17,964 bases of DNA from NCBI GenBank assembly GCA_947372155.1, contig CANBSM010000015.1, positions 1 through 17,964 of the forward strand. Reading direction: 5' to 3'. The stretch's first letter is position 1; each line of letters begins with the position of its first letter. Positions 8,278 to 17,072 of this stretch are shown one piece after another. This DNA comes from Burkholderiaceae bacterium. Lineage in GTDB: Bacteria > Pseudomonadota > Gammaproteobacteria > Burkholderiales > Burkholderiaceae. The translations under genes and the position numbers were made by a program. Below the pieces are notes generated by a model. It had not been told where the DNA came from, did not search any database, and saw nothing but the letters and a program-made list of their open reading frames with translations.

Positions 8278-8345
8278 TTCACGTATAAAACAGATTCACA
8301 ACAGATTTATTTTTTAAACTCATTACTATTTATTAAGAGAACATC
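8278..8345 (+). promoter_or_regulatory. AT-rich gap before fba, possible internal promoter
   Basis: This is the widest gap inside the plus-strand run (68 bp; the others are 2 to 38 bp) and the likeliest site for an internal promoter or a processing site. TATAAA at 8284-8289 is a fair -10, but the -35 position (8261-8266, TTATTC) is poor. A T-rich stretch (about 8306-8316) is not preceded by a stable stem, so I do not call a terminator. AAGAGAA about 6-8 nt before the ATG serves as the ribosome binding site of fba. Confidence 0.3.
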
Positions 8346-9410
8346 ATGGCTTTAGTATCTTTAAGACAACTCTTGGATCATGCTGCTGAAAATGGTTACG
8401 GCCTGCCAGCATTTAACGTCAACAACTTAGAGCAAGTTACTGCAATTATGGAAGCGGCGCATGAAGCCGACTCTCCAGTCATCATGCAAGCTTCCGCAGG
8501 CGCGCGTAAATATGCTGGTGAAGCATTCTTACGCCATCTGATTTCTGCTGCAGTTGAAGCTTATCCCCATATTCCGGTAGTCATGCATCAAGACCATGGA
8601 CAAAGTCCTGCAGTGTGTATGGCAGCAATCAAAAGTGGCTTTACTAGCGTGATGATGGATGGCTCCTTGGAGGCGGATGGTAAAAGTGTTGCTAGTTATG
8701 AGTACAACGTAGATGTCTCTAAAGAAGTAGTGAAGTTTTCTCATTCAATCGGAGTTACGGTTGAAGCTGAATTAGGTGTATTGGGCTCACTAGAGACAAT
8801 GCAAGGTGATAAAGAAGATGGCCACGGCGCAGATGGCAAGATGACTCGTGAGCAGTTGTTGACTGACGTGGAACAAGCTGCTGATTTTGTGAAGGCAACT
8901 CAATGCGATGCTTTAGCAATTGCGATTGGTACTAGCCATGGTGCATACAAGTTCACCAAAAAGCCAACAGGCGATATTCTGGCCATCGATCGTATTAAAG
9001 AGATTCATGCACGCATTCCGAATACTCACTTGGTAATGCATGGCTCTTCGAGCGTTCCTCAGGAGTTGCTTGCTGAGATTCGTGAATTTGGTGGGGATAT
9101 GAAAGAGACCTATGGCGTGCCTGTTGAAGAGATTCAAGAGGGCATTAAGAACGGCGTACGCAAGATCAATATTGATACTGATATTCGCTTAGCAATGACT
9201 GGCGCGATTCGCCGTTACTTTATTGAAAATCCAACTAAGTTTGACCCACGCGATTATTTGAAGCCAGCTCGTGAAGCCGCTAAGAAAGTTTGCATTGCTC
9301 GCTTCCAAGCCTTTGGTTCGGCTGGTCAAGCCTCCAAAATTAAACCGATTTCTTTAGAGAAGATGGCTGAGCTATATAAGAGCGGCAAATTAACTCAAAT
9401 TGTGAAGTGA
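8346..9410 (+). CDS. fba: Class II fructose-bisphosphate aldolase
   Basis: Zinc-dependent cleavage and formation of fructose 1,6-bisphosphate (glycolysis and gluconeogenesis), in the cytoplasm. The 354-residue length with an insertion around residues 150-170 fits the type B class II aldolases (the CbbA-like group common in beta-proteobacteria). Motifs are PAFNVNN (21-27), HQDHG (81-85) with the catalytic Asp83 and zinc ligand His84, VEAELG (139-144), GTSHGAYKF (195-203) with zinc ligand His198, VMHGSSSVP (230-238) with zinc ligand His232, and KINIDTDIR (273-281) binding the phosphate. An AAGAGAA ribosome binding site precedes the ATG. It is the third gene of the run, 68 bp after pyk and 7 bp before purC. 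Confidence 0.97.
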   Translation: MALVSLRQLLDHAAENGYGLPAFNVNNLEQVTAIMEAAHEADSPVIMQASAGARKYAGEAFLRHLISAAVEAYPHIPVVMHQDHGQSPAVCMAAIKSGFTSVMMDGSLEADGKSVASYEYNVDVSKEVVKFSHSIGVTVEAELGVLGSLETMQGDKEDGHGADGKMTREQLLTDVEQAADFVKATQCDALAIAIGTSHGAYKFTKKPTGDILAIDRIKEIHARIPNTHLVMHGSSSVPQELLAEIREFGGDMKETYGVPVEEIQEGIKNGVRKINIDTDIRLAMTGAIRRYFIENPTKFDPRDYLKPAREAAKKVCIARFQAFGSAGQASKIKPISLEKMAELYKSGKLTQIVK

Positions 9411-9417
9411 TTTAAAA

Positions 9418-10314
9418 ATGCCTGCTTTGTACGCTACCTCTATTAAGTCTTTGCCTTTGCTATCTAAAGGTAAGGTGCGCGATGTTTATGCATTAGATGA
9501 CGATAAGTTATTGATGATTACAACTGACCGCCTTTCCGCATTTGATGTAGTGATGGGCGAGCCCATTCCTGAGAAGGGCGTTGTTCTCAATCAGATGGCT
9601 AATTTCTGGTTTGATAAATTGGCTGCGGTGATTCCCAATCATTTGACCGGCATTGATCCAACAACGGTAGTACCGGCAGACGAAGTTGAGCAGGTCAAGG
9701 GTCGTGCCGTTGTGGCTAAGCGCCTGAAGCCAGTTTTGGTTGAGGCGGTAGTCCGCGGTTATTTAGCCGGTAGTGGCTGGAAAGACTACAAAGAGACTGG
9801 TAAGGTTTGCGGCATTGCCTTGCCAGAAGGCTTGGAGAATGCGCAAAAATTACCTGAGCCTATCTTTACGCCAGCCGCCAAGGCTGAAGTAGGTGAGCAT
9901 GATGAAAATATCTCATTTGAAAAAGTGATCGAGATGATTGGCGAGAAGTTAGCCAATCAAATCCGCGAAGTGAGCATTCGTTTGTATAAAGAAGCTTCTG
10001 AATACGCTGCAACTCGTGGAATCATCATTGCTGATACCAAATTTGAGTTTGGACTAGATGCCAACGGTCAATTGGTGTTGATGGATGAAATCCTCACGGC
10101 CGATTCTTCACGTTTTTGGCCGGCTGAGACCTACTATGTTGGCTCCAACCCACCTTCTTATGACAAGCAGTTTGTGCGTGATTGGCTCGAAACCGCGATG
10201 GTGGACGGCAAGTTATGGCCTAAAACAGCCCCTGCACCACAATTGCCGGCAGATGTGATTGAAAAAACTGCCCAGAAGTATCGCGAAGCGTTAACCCGTT
10301 TAACTCAGGGATAA
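9418..10314 (+). CDS. purC: SAICAR synthetase (phosphoribosylaminoimidazole-succinocarboxamide synthase)
   Basis: ATP-dependent joining of CAIR with aspartate in de novo purine synthesis. At 298 residues it is the long form (the short form is about 240). Motifs are [11 protein letters not shown] (14-24, ATP loop), DRLSAFD (37-43), [17 protein letters not shown] (108-124), [15 protein letters not shown] (151-165), IADTKFEFG (204-212) and [13 protein letters not shown] (223-235). It starts 7 nt after the fba stop, with only a weak AAGTGA-like ribosome binding site inside the end of fba, so coupling is likely. It ends in a tandem stop, TAA TAG (10312-10317). The next two genes, purE and purK, supply its substrate CAIR. 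Confidence 0.97.
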   Translation: MPALYATSIKSLPLLSKGKVRDVYALDDDKLLMITTDRLSAFDVVMGEPIPEKGVVLNQMANFWFDKLAAVIPNHLTGIDPTTVVPADEVEQVKGRAVVAKRLKPVLVEAVVRGYLAGSGWKDYKETGKVCGIALPEGLENAQKLPEPIFTPAAKAEVGEHDENISFEKVIEMIGEKLANQIREVSIRLYKEASEYAATRGIIIADTKFEFGLDANGQLVLMDEILTADSSRFWPAETYYVGSNPPSYDKQFVRDWLETAMVDGKLWPKTAPAPQLPADVIEKTAQKYREALTRLTQG

Positions 10315-10342
10315 TAGAGTCCTAAATAGATAGAAGGCATTT

Positions 10343-10349
10343 GGAGAGG
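10343..10349 (+). promoter_or_regulatory. Strong ribosome binding site of purE
   Basis: GGAGAGG, the best Shine-Dalgarno match among the genes of this run, ends 3 nt before the purE ATG (6 nt from its GGAG core). It fixes the purE start and suggests that purE translation begins independently, unlike its closely coupled neighbours. Confidence 0.75.
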
Positions 10350-10352
10350 TAA

Positions 10353-10847
10353 ATGAGCAAGAAGCCAATCGTCGGAATAGTAATGGGATCCAATTCAGAT
10401 TGGGACACCATGCAGCACGCTGCTCAAATGCTTGAGCAATTTGGTATTGCTCATGAGGCAAAAGTACTTTCCGCGCACCGTATGCCAGACGATATGTTTC
10501 AGTATGCCGAGAAAGCCCAAGCCAATGGTTTGCAGGCGATCATTGCCGGAGCTGGCGGTGCAGCCCATTTACCGGGAATGCTTGCATCCAAAACGATTGT
10601 TCCCATTTATGGCGTTCCTGTTGCCAGCAAATATTTGCGTGGCGAAGATTCTCTCTACTCTATTGTGCAGATGCCCAAAGGCATTCCGGTTGCTACGTTT
10701 GCCATTGGTGAAGCAGGAGCGGCAAATGCTGCCTTGCATGTGATCGCGGGTTTAGCTTTGCATGATGCTGATTTGGCAAAGCGCTTAGATGATTTCCGTG
10801 CGAAGCAGTCTGATACTGCGCGTTCAATGAATTTGCCGGGATATTAA
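10353..10847 (+). CDS. purE: N5-carboxyaminoimidazole ribonucleotide mutase (class I)
   Basis: Converts N5-CAIR, the product of PurK, to CAIR in purine synthesis. The 164-residue protein shows MGSNSDWDTM (11-20), the catalytic His42 in SAHRMP (40-45), IIAGAGGAAHLPGM (63-76), GVPVASKYLRGEDSLYSIVQ (87-106) and MPKGIPVATFAIGEAGAANA (107-126). The presence of purK next to it supports class I (N5-CAIR mutase) rather than the AIR carboxylase class II. Spacing is 38 bp from purC and 4 bp to purK. Confidence 0.97.
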   Translation: MSKKPIVGIVMGSNSDWDTMQHAAQMLEQFGIAHEAKVLSAHRMPDDMFQYAEKAQANGLQAIIAGAGGAAHLPGMLASKTIVPIYGVPVASKYLRGEDSLYSIVQMPKGIPVATFAIGEAGAANAALHVIAGLALHDADLAKRLDDFRAKQSDTARSMNLPGY

Positions 10848-10851
10848 TTAC

Positions 10852-12036
10852 ATGGCAGATCGCATGGAACCCATTTTGCCGGGTTCGTATTTAGGAATTT
10901 TAGGTGGTGGTCAATTGGGGCGGATGTTTACTCAAGCCGCTCAGGCGATGGGCTACAAGGTTTGTGTGCTTGATCCAGGCTCTGATAGTCCTGCAGGTTC
11001 TATCGCCGAAAAATTTATTCAAGCGCAATACACTGATAGTGCCGCTTTAAAAGAGATGGCTGCCCTGTGTTCATCCGTGAGTACTGAATTTGAAAATGTT
11101 CCTGCTCAAGCTTTAGATGAGTTGGAGTCATTAGGTGTGTTCGTAGCGCCGCGCAGTAGCTGTGTTTCTCTTGCCCAAAATCGTATCGCTGAGAAAAATT
11201 TCTTGGCTACTTGGAAATCAGAAACCAATATTGGTCCAGCTCCTAACTTTGTTATTGAGCATGAGGCTGATATTTCCCATACACCAAAGGATCTCTTTCC
11301 TGGAATCTTAAAAACCGCTCGCATGGGCTATGACGGTAAGGGCCAAGCGACTGTTTATAGCGTAGAAGAATTAACTACCGCATGGAACGAATTTGGGCGG
11401 GTACCTTGTGTTTTAGAAAAGCGCATGGAGTTAGATTTTGAAGTATCAGCTTTGGTGGTACGTGGTTATGACGACGCTGTAGTGGCTTATCCAGTAGCGC
11501 AAAATATTCACCGCGATGGTATCTTGCATATATCTACTGTGCCAGCCCCTTCGCTTAAGCCTGGTCAAGAAAAGAAAATCATTGATGCAGCAAAAGCACT
11601 TATTCGGAAGATTGATTACGTGGGCGTTCTTTGCGTTGAGTTTTTTGTGCTCAAGAACGGCGATATCGTCGCCAATGAAATCGCACCACGTCCACATAAC
11701 TCGGGTCACTACACTATGGATGCTTGTGTGAGCAGCCAGTTTGAGCAGCAGGTAAGAGCGATGGCTAGGCTACCTTTGGGCGACACCCGCCAACTTGCTC
11801 CTGTATCTATGTTGAACTTATTGGGCGACCTTTGGTTTGAGGGCAGTGAAGACCAGTCAAAAGAGCCTGCTTGGAATAAGGTGTTAGCTCATCCTGATGC
11901 AAAGTTGCATCTGTATGGCAAGTCTGCACCGCGCATAGGTAGAAAAATGGGTCACATTAATTGCTTGGGTGAGAATCTCAATGAAGCGCGGAAAAATTGC
12001 GCAGCTGTTGCTACTGAATTAGGGATCGAGCCCTAG
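10852..12036 (+). CDS. purK: N5-carboxyaminoimidazole ribonucleotide synthase
   Basis: ATP-grasp enzyme that makes N5-CAIR from AIR, bicarbonate and ATP. The 394-residue length fits. Visible are the pre-ATP-grasp glycine loop GILGGGQLGRM (15-25), TEFENVP (78-84), the ATP-grasp loop KTARMGYDGKGQ (154-165), VEFF (262-265) and the active-site block NEIAPRPHNSGHYTMDAC (275-292). The ATG lies 4 nt after the purE stop without a good ribosome binding site; Met5 is a possible alternative start (10864), but the spacing favours coupling at 10852. It is followed by tsaC after 2 nt. Confidence 0.96.
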   Translation: MADRMEPILPGSYLGILGGGQLGRMFTQAAQAMGYKVCVLDPGSDSPAGSIAEKFIQAQYTDSAALKEMAALCSSVSTEFENVPAQALDELESLGVFVAPRSSCVSLAQNRIAEKNFLATWKSETNIGPAPNFVIEHEADISHTPKDLFPGILKTARMGYDGKGQATVYSVEELTTAWNEFGRVPCVLEKRMELDFEVSALVVRGYDDAVVAYPVAQNIHRDGILHISTVPAPSLKPGQEKKIIDAAKALIRKIDYVGVLCVEFFVLKNGDIVANEIAPRPHNSGHYTMDACVSSQFEQQVRAMARLPLGDTRQLAPVSMLNLLGDLWFEGSEDQSKEPAWNKVLAHPDAKLHLYGKSAPRIGRKMGHINCLGENLNEARKNCAAVATELGIEP

Positions 12037-12038
12037 AA

Positions 12039-13133
12039 ATGTCCAGCGATAGTACGCCACTGCATTCTTCTGCAGTGATTAATGAAGCAGTTCAAACCTT
12101 GCGTGATGGCGGCTTAGTTGCCTTTCCTACCGAGACGGTTTATGGTTTGGGCGCGGACGCTAAAAATCCTGAAGCGATTAAGAAAATTTTCACCGCTAAG
12201 GGTCGGCCATCAAATCATCCATTAATTGTTCACTTAGCTGCGCCAGATAAATTCGATCAAACCCAAGTCGATTGGGTTGCACTATTAGCGCCGTGGGTAA
12301 GAGATTTATCCGAAGAAGCTTTAAAGCTCATTAATGCCTTTTGGCCGGGACCATTAACTCTAGTCTTCAAGAAAGATAAAGGCGTTTTAAATGAACTGAC
12401 AGGCGGTCAAGATACGGTAGCGATTCGTGCACCTTCTCATCCGATTGCGCAAGAACTATTGCGTAAATTTAAAAGCGGAGTTGTGGCCCCCTCAGCAAAT
12501 CGTTTTGGGAAGGTATCCCCTACGAGTGCTGCAGATGTTCGCAATGAATTCGAAGGTATGCTCGATTTGATGGTTTTAGATGGTGGCGATTGTGAAGTAG
12601 GTATTGAGTCAACCATTATTGATTTGTCATCTGGCGATAAAGCAGTGCTTCTGAGGCCCGGTGCAATTACTCCAAGCGAAATCTTTGCAAAGACGGGCAT
12701 GAAGGTATATCAACCTGGACAGCTAAAAGACAATGACGCAACAGGCGATTTGCCTAGAGTATCTGGAAGTCTCAAAGCCCATTACGCTCCAACAACGCCT
12801 TTGCGTCTATATGCTCCGGGCCGTGTCTTGGATGCCTTGACTGAATATCCAGATATTAAATCGCGTGTTGCTGTAGCGGTGTGGGATTCCGAATCCTCCT
12901 TAAGTGAAGATGGACATCCTTCGGCTCACTTTGAAGAGGTTGAAGTACCAAGTGATAGTGGTGCTTTTGCGAGTCGGCTATATCGCTCCTTGCGTGATTT
13001 AGATCAGCAAGGCTGGGATTTGATTTTGTTCCCTGAACCGCCAGCAGGCGAGGAGTGGGATGGCGTTAGAGATCGTCTTCAGCGCGCATGCTTTGGTTCT
13101 GGCCCATCTTCAAGCAGCCACGATAGCAATTGA
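12039..13133 (+). CDS. tsaC: Threonylcarbamoyl-AMP synthase, long Sua5 type
   Basis: Makes threonylcarbamoyl-AMP from threonine, bicarbonate and ATP, the first step of t6A37 modification of ANN-decoding tRNAs. The 364-residue protein has an N-terminal YrdC domain followed by a linker and a C-terminal Sua5 domain, unlike the roughly 190-residue single-domain TsaC of E. coli. YrdC motifs are PTETVYGLG (30-38), KGRP...HPLI (54-63), FWPGPLT (101-107), APSAN (150-154), GIESTIID (188-195) and RPGAIT (206-211). The linker SGSLKAHYAP (242-251) matches the conserved Sua5 HYAP linker. The last 15 or so residues are Ser-rich and lie in the 55-bp overlap with convergent dacB. It starts 2 nt after purK and closes the run. 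Confidence 0.95.
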   Translation: MSSDSTPLHSSAVINEAVQTLRDGGLVAFPTETVYGLGADAKNPEAIKKIFTAKGRPSNHPLIVHLAAPDKFDQTQVDWVALLAPWVRDLSEEALKLINAFWPGPLTLVFKKDKGVLNELTGGQDTVAIRAPSHPIAQELLRKFKSGVVAPSANRFGKVSPTSAADVRNEFEGMLDLMVLDGGDCEVGIESTIIDLSSGDKAVLLRPGAITPSEIFAKTGMKVYQPGQLKDNDATGDLPRVSGSLKAHYAPTTPLRLYAPGRVLDALTEYPDIKSRVAVAVWDSESSLSEDGHPSAHFEEVEVPSDSGAFASRLYRSLRDLDQQGWDLILFPEPPAGEEWDGVRDRLQRACFGSGPSSSSHDSN

Positions 13134-14608
13134 TCATGCGCCTCTAGACCTCTCCAGGCATTGGGGTGGTTGATGAATGAGGTCACTGCGTACATCTTTC
13201 CGGATTTACTCATTACATAGCCTGAGATCGCTCGCACATCGGCAAGAGAGCCGGTTTTAATTCTGGCTTCAGGCTTTTTCTTCAGATGTAAAAACTTGCG
13301 TAGCTGAACCATTAGGCGATTGCGCATCGTGCCATCGGTACCAGCAATTGGTAGGCTGTTATAAAAGATATCACCCACCGGTAAGTTGCGAGCAGTGAGC
13401 AAGAGCTGATTCATTTGGCTAGAGGAGATAGCTTCATTGCGAGATAGGCCAGAGCCATTTTCAATAACCAATCCCTGAAAGTCCAAACCATTCTGCTTGA
13501 GCCAGCTCTTAATTACCAATTCACCATTGGCAGTGGTTGCAGGTTTACCCATTTTCTCTAAAGCCAGAGTCAAAAGAACTTGGCGAGCCATGACGTTATT
13601 AGAGTACTTATTGATATCTAAAACATCATCTGCCAATACGCTGCCTTCAAACTGAAGTAGCAACCTTGCTGCTAGCGGCACAGTACCGTTTTTACCCAAT
13701 GGAGCTTGTGTCCATGTTCCGCCTGCTAATTCCCAGGCGGCAGCAAAGCCTTGCGTTAGAAAGGTATTAGCATCAAGCGCAACGACGTTAAAGTTAACTC
13801 CTTTGCAGGAGCTTGGGAATGTGCCGGAGAACTGGGCAGTCAAAGGTTGATCAGTATTGCTGCCACCTTCAGGATCTAAATTAAAACGAATATTGCTTTT
13901 CCAGTTATCGCACGAGCGATCAACCAATTGCATTTGGTTAGATACCTTTAACTGAGAAAGTGCTGGCGTGTAGCTAATGTCAATAAAGTCTGCCGTTCGT
14001 GACTTACCTAGCTGAAACGAAAGTGTTCTAAACGCATAGAGCAAGGGATCTGGTGGAACGTTGTATGCGCGCAGAGATTCACCATCGATGGTGTTGTGTT
14101 CCATGACACTGGGCGCATAAGCGCTGCGATCAAAAAATAAATTGCCATCAATCTTTTGAATACCAAGACCTTGAAGGTCTTTCATCATCTTCGCAAGTTC
14201 TTCGGGAACGAGCTTGGGATCACCGGTTCCCTGTAAATATAAATTACCCTTCAGTACCCCCTGACGAATAAGGCCATCGGTATAGACATTAGTGCGCCAA
14301 CGATATTGCGGACCCAAGATGTCTAAACCAGAAAGTGTTGTTAACAGCTTCATCGTTGAAGCTGGGTTCATTGGATCGCTTCCGCGCCAATCCAAAACTT
14401 TCTTAGAGGTATTTTTTCCGGGACGGACAGGCTCAATCTCTACAACTGAAATGCTTACGGTATCCAACGGAATTTGATTGCGTTCTAGGCTGCTTGCTAC
14501 GGCTTTTGGAATTGCTGGGGATGGGGTTTCGCTAGCGAAGGCTAAAGAGCTAGCCGTCCAAAGGAGGATTGCAATAAAAGCGAATGGGCGAGGGGAATAA
14601 AAACACAT
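13079..14608 (-). CDS. dacB: D-alanyl-D-alanine carboxypeptidase/endopeptidase, PBP4 type (peptidase S13)
   Basis: Periplasmic low-molecular-weight penicillin-binding protein that trims pentapeptides and cuts peptide cross-links in peptidoglycan. The 509-residue protein has a signal peptide (hydrophobic 9-24, AFA cleavage at about residue 25) and all three active-site motifs: SxxK as STMK (84-87), SxN as SNN (336-338) and KTG (451-453). The long insert between the first two motifs is normal for S13. Other S13 marks are GTGDPKL (127-133) and ENGSGLSR (383-390). No other usable start exists in frame between the preceding stop and the signal peptide, yet the only Shine-Dalgarno-like GGGAG touches the ATG directly, so initiation is unusual or the mRNA is leaderless. 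It follows the histidine kinase by 31 bp and overlaps tsaC tail-to-tail. Confidence 0.94.
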   Translation of the reverse strand: MCFYSPRPFAFIAILLWTASSLAFASETPSPAIPKAVASSLERNQIPLDTVSISVVEIEPVRPGKNTSKKVLDWRGSDPMNPASTMKLLTTLSGLDILGPQYRWRTNVYTDGLIRQGVLKGNLYLQGTGDPKLVPEELAKMMKDLQGLGIQKIDGNLFFDRSAYAPSVMEHNTIDGESLRAYNVPPDPLLYAFRTLSFQLGKSRTADFIDISYTPALSQLKVSNQMQLVDRSCDNWKSNIRFNLDPEGGSNTDQPLTAQFSGTFPSSCKGVNFNVVALDANTFLTQGFAAAWELAGGTWTQAPLGKNGTVPLAARLLLQFEGSVLADDVLDINKYSNNVMARQVLLTLALEKMGKPATTANGELVIKSWLKQNGLDFQGLVIENGSGLSRNEAISSSQMNQLLLTARNLPVGDIFYNSLPIAGTDGTMRNRLMVQLRKFLHLKKKPEARIKTGSLADVRAISGYVMSKSGKMYAVTSFINHPNAWRGLEAHDQLLSWLLEDGPEPKHAR

Positions 14609-14639
14609 CTCCCATAGAATAAACCTACCGCATCAAAGA

Positions 14640-17066
14640 TTAAAGCTTTGCATATCGAGATTGATACCTAGTAATAATTTGATTTTGTTCTTCAAGTAAC
14701 TGAATAAAGGTGTGGATTTGGAGATCTAGGGACTCTTCTTGCTCCAAGGCTTCGCAGGCTTGGATGAATTGTTTGGCGCTTAGTAGCTGTGCACCTCCCC
14801 TAACTTTATGAACCATGCTTTTGAAGTTGGTGTCATCTACAGCCTCATTTCTGAGGGTGAGAAGGGTCTCATCATGAACTTTTTTAATTTCATCTAAGAT
14901 AACTAGGATGTATTCGGGGCTTTGTTTTAATAGATTGCTAAAGGCATCGAACGAATACTCCTCCTGATAGTTTATGGGTGCCATAGTTTCTGGGAAGCTT
15001 TCCACCTGAAAATATCGAGAAAGTTCATTCTCTAGAGTCATCAGGCTTAATGGTTTGATCAGGACGCCATTCATGCCCGATTCAAAGAATTGATGACGTG
15101 AGTCTAGGGCATAGATATCTGCAGTAATGCCTATGATGATGAGGCTTTGATTGCCAGTATTACGTATATGCTTAGCTAGCTCTGAGCCCAGCATGCCCGG
15201 AATGGATTGATCGGTTAATAGAAGATCAAAATGCTTTTGACTGATAAGGTCTATAGCAGTGGCGGCGTTATCGCAAACCAATACCTCAATGCCTAGAGCC
15301 TGAAGTTGAAGAGAGATGATCTGGCGACTTGCCGGATGATCTTCAACTACTAGAGCTTGTAATGATTCCTCGCTAGTTTGGGTTGATCTGGGGATGAGCT
15401 TCCTAAATACATAGCCATGTTCTGGGGAAAAAGTTCTGCTTGCGGCCATGCTGGTACGTGGGAATGCAACGCAAAAATGAATATTGCTACCAAATCCAGG
15501 CGCGCTCTCAAAGTAGAGCTGGCTGTTCATGGAGGTAACTAAATGGTTGGTAATGGTAAGGCCCAGGCCAGTACCGTTGGCTTGTTCTGCAGTACCCGGT
15601 ATTTGCTCAAAGGCTTGAAGTGCAAGGGCAACTTCTTCTGTTCCCATACCAACACCTGTATCAATGACTCGAAATTCAATTAGTTGTCCCGCATGATCAT
15701 CTGCTAGTACGCTTATGGAGAAATAGATTTCACCGCGATCGGTGAATTTAATGGCATTACTAATCAGGTTCTGCAGTATCTGACGGAGTCGTAATGAATC
15801 TAGCAATAAAACTTCTGCAATGCGTTGATCTTTGGAGGTATGCAACTTGAGATTCTGTCTATTGGCAACCGTTGAGAATGCAGAATCAATGTCATCAATC
15901 AAGGCATTGAGATTGCAGGGTTCGATATTAAGTGTGAGTTTTCCTGCCTCTATCTTTGAGAGATCTAAAACCTGATTGAGGATTCCCAATAGAGATTCTG
16001 CTGATGAATGTGCGCTCTTGAGCAAAGTTTTTTCATTGGCGGGTAGAGGGCTACTGAGCAATAACTCCTGTACTCCCAAAATAGCATTCATTGGAGTACG
16101 GATTTCATGACTCATTGTTGCCAAAAAGGCTGACTTTGCTGCATTCGCATGCTCTGCTTGCTCTTTCGATGAGATCAGTTGTTGTGCCTTCTCCTTTTGA
16201 AGAGAATATTTCTGATACATACGCCAGAATAAGTAGGCGCCTATTAGAAAAATTCCTAGGCTGGAGAGCCAGGGTAGGTGGGTTGATGAAGATGGAGTAT
16301 CCACTTCAAGAGTGGATGTATTCAGGCTAAAAAGTTGTCGTGATGCGATTGGATCTAGATTATTGAGAAATTGATTAAGCACACCATGCAAAGCTAGGTC
16401 TTGATGAGAAATCAGCCAGCGATATTGAAAAGGTTCCCTGCTATAAAGGCCATCAATGTGTAGCATCTCTCCGTTAAGCTTCAGAATCAGTTGTTGAGCA
16501 AGGCGAAGCGGTAAGACAAGTGCCTCAATATCGTTTTTGAGAAGGTCTAATACTAATTTTTCCGCATGTCCGGATACGCTGGCTTGGGGATGATTGGGTA
16601 TTGGCGGGTTTTCAAAGCCACGGTCAAAGTAGGCGATATTAATTGGCTCAATAGGCGCATCGTTTTTTGACCGTTTAGTCAGAATGGCGTCATGCCCCCA
16701 AAAGATTGCTTCTGATAAGGAGCCAAATTTCAGATACGCATCATCTAGTGTGGGCGGATCAATGATGAAATCCACCTCTCCATTGGCTAGTTGCTCAAGT
16801 CCCTCCTGATCACTCTTTCGCCACTTTGGCAAAAACTCTTGCTGTGTAAATACACTGAGCTTTTTTAGAAAGCTATGAAAAACTCCAGGCTCACCCTTGT
16901 CATTCACATCTAAGTAAGGCGCGTATTTTTCATGAATACTAAAACGTACTACGGGATGGGCATCGATCCACCGTTGCTCTGCCGAGTTCAGTAAGTTCGC
17001 ATAGGTATTGCTTAATATCCCATTTAATAGGATAAAAAGGGCAATCCGGGTGATGGACCGATGCAT
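14640..17066 (-). CDS. Unorthodox hybrid sensor histidine kinase, BvgS/EvgS-like
   Basis: Membrane phosphorelay kinase of 808 residues. Order of parts: signal peptide (1-23); one periplasmic SBP_bac_3/Venus-flytrap-like domain (about 28-250); one transmembrane helix (about 264-282); a short coiled-coil linker (285-310); HisKA with phospho-His320 in SHEIRTP; HATPase with N box Asn437, DTGVGM (469-474) and GTGLGL (498-503); a receiver domain with acidic Glu575/Asp576, phospho-Asp619, Thr648 and Lys671; and a C-terminal HPt domain with His753 in MVHKVRGG. All relay residues are present, so the protein should be active. BvgS has two flytrap domains and a PAS domain; here there is one flytrap and no room for a PAS. 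It starts 6 nt after the BvgA-like regulator gene, its probable partner, and ends 31 bp before dacB. The ligand is unknown. Confidence 0.93.
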   Translation of the reverse strand: MHRSITRIALFILLNGILSNTYANLLNSAEQRWIDAHPVVRFSIHEKYAPYLDVNDKGEPGVFHSFLKKLSVFTQQEFLPKWRKSDQEGLEQLANGEVDFIIDPPTLDDAYLKFGSLSEAIFWGHDAILTKRSKNDAPIEPINIAYFDRGFENPPIPNHPQASVSGHAEKLVLDLLKNDIEALVLPLRLAQQLILKLNGEMLHIDGLYSREPFQYRWLISHQDLALHGVLNQFLNNLDPIASRQLFSLNTSTLEVDTPSSSTHLPWLSSLGIFLIGAYLFWRMYQKYSLQKEKAQQLISSKEQAEHANAAKSAFLATMSHEIRTPMNAILGVQELLLSSPLPANEKTLLKSAHSSAESLLGILNQVLDLSKIEAGKLTLNIEPCNLNALIDDIDSAFSTVANRQNLKLHTSKDQRIAEVLLLDSLRLRQILQNLISNAIKFTDRGEIYFSISVLADDHAGQLIEFRVIDTGVGMGTEEVALALQAFEQIPGTAEQANGTGLGLTITNHLVTSMNSQLYFESAPGFGSNIHFCVAFPRTSMAASRTFSPEHGYVFRKLIPRSTQTSEESLQALVVEDHPASRQIISLQLQALGIEVLVCDNAATAIDLISQKHFDLLLTDQSIPGMLGSELAKHIRNTGNQSLIIIGITADIYALDSRHQFFESGMNGVLIKPLSLMTLENELSRYFQVESFPETMAPINYQEEYSFDAFSNLLKQSPEYILVILDEIKKVHDETLLTLRNEAVDDTNFKSMVHKVRGGAQLLSAKQFIQACEALEQEESLDLQIHTFIQLLEEQNQIITRYQSRYAKL

Positions 17067-17072
17067 AGTGAA

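Noticed and set aside
8269..8282. Inverted repeat GTGAA-GTAA-TTCAC at the end of pyk, followed later by a T-rich stretch, as a terminator.
   Set aside because: The stem is only 5 bp and AT-rich, and the T-rich stretch begins more than 20 nt away.
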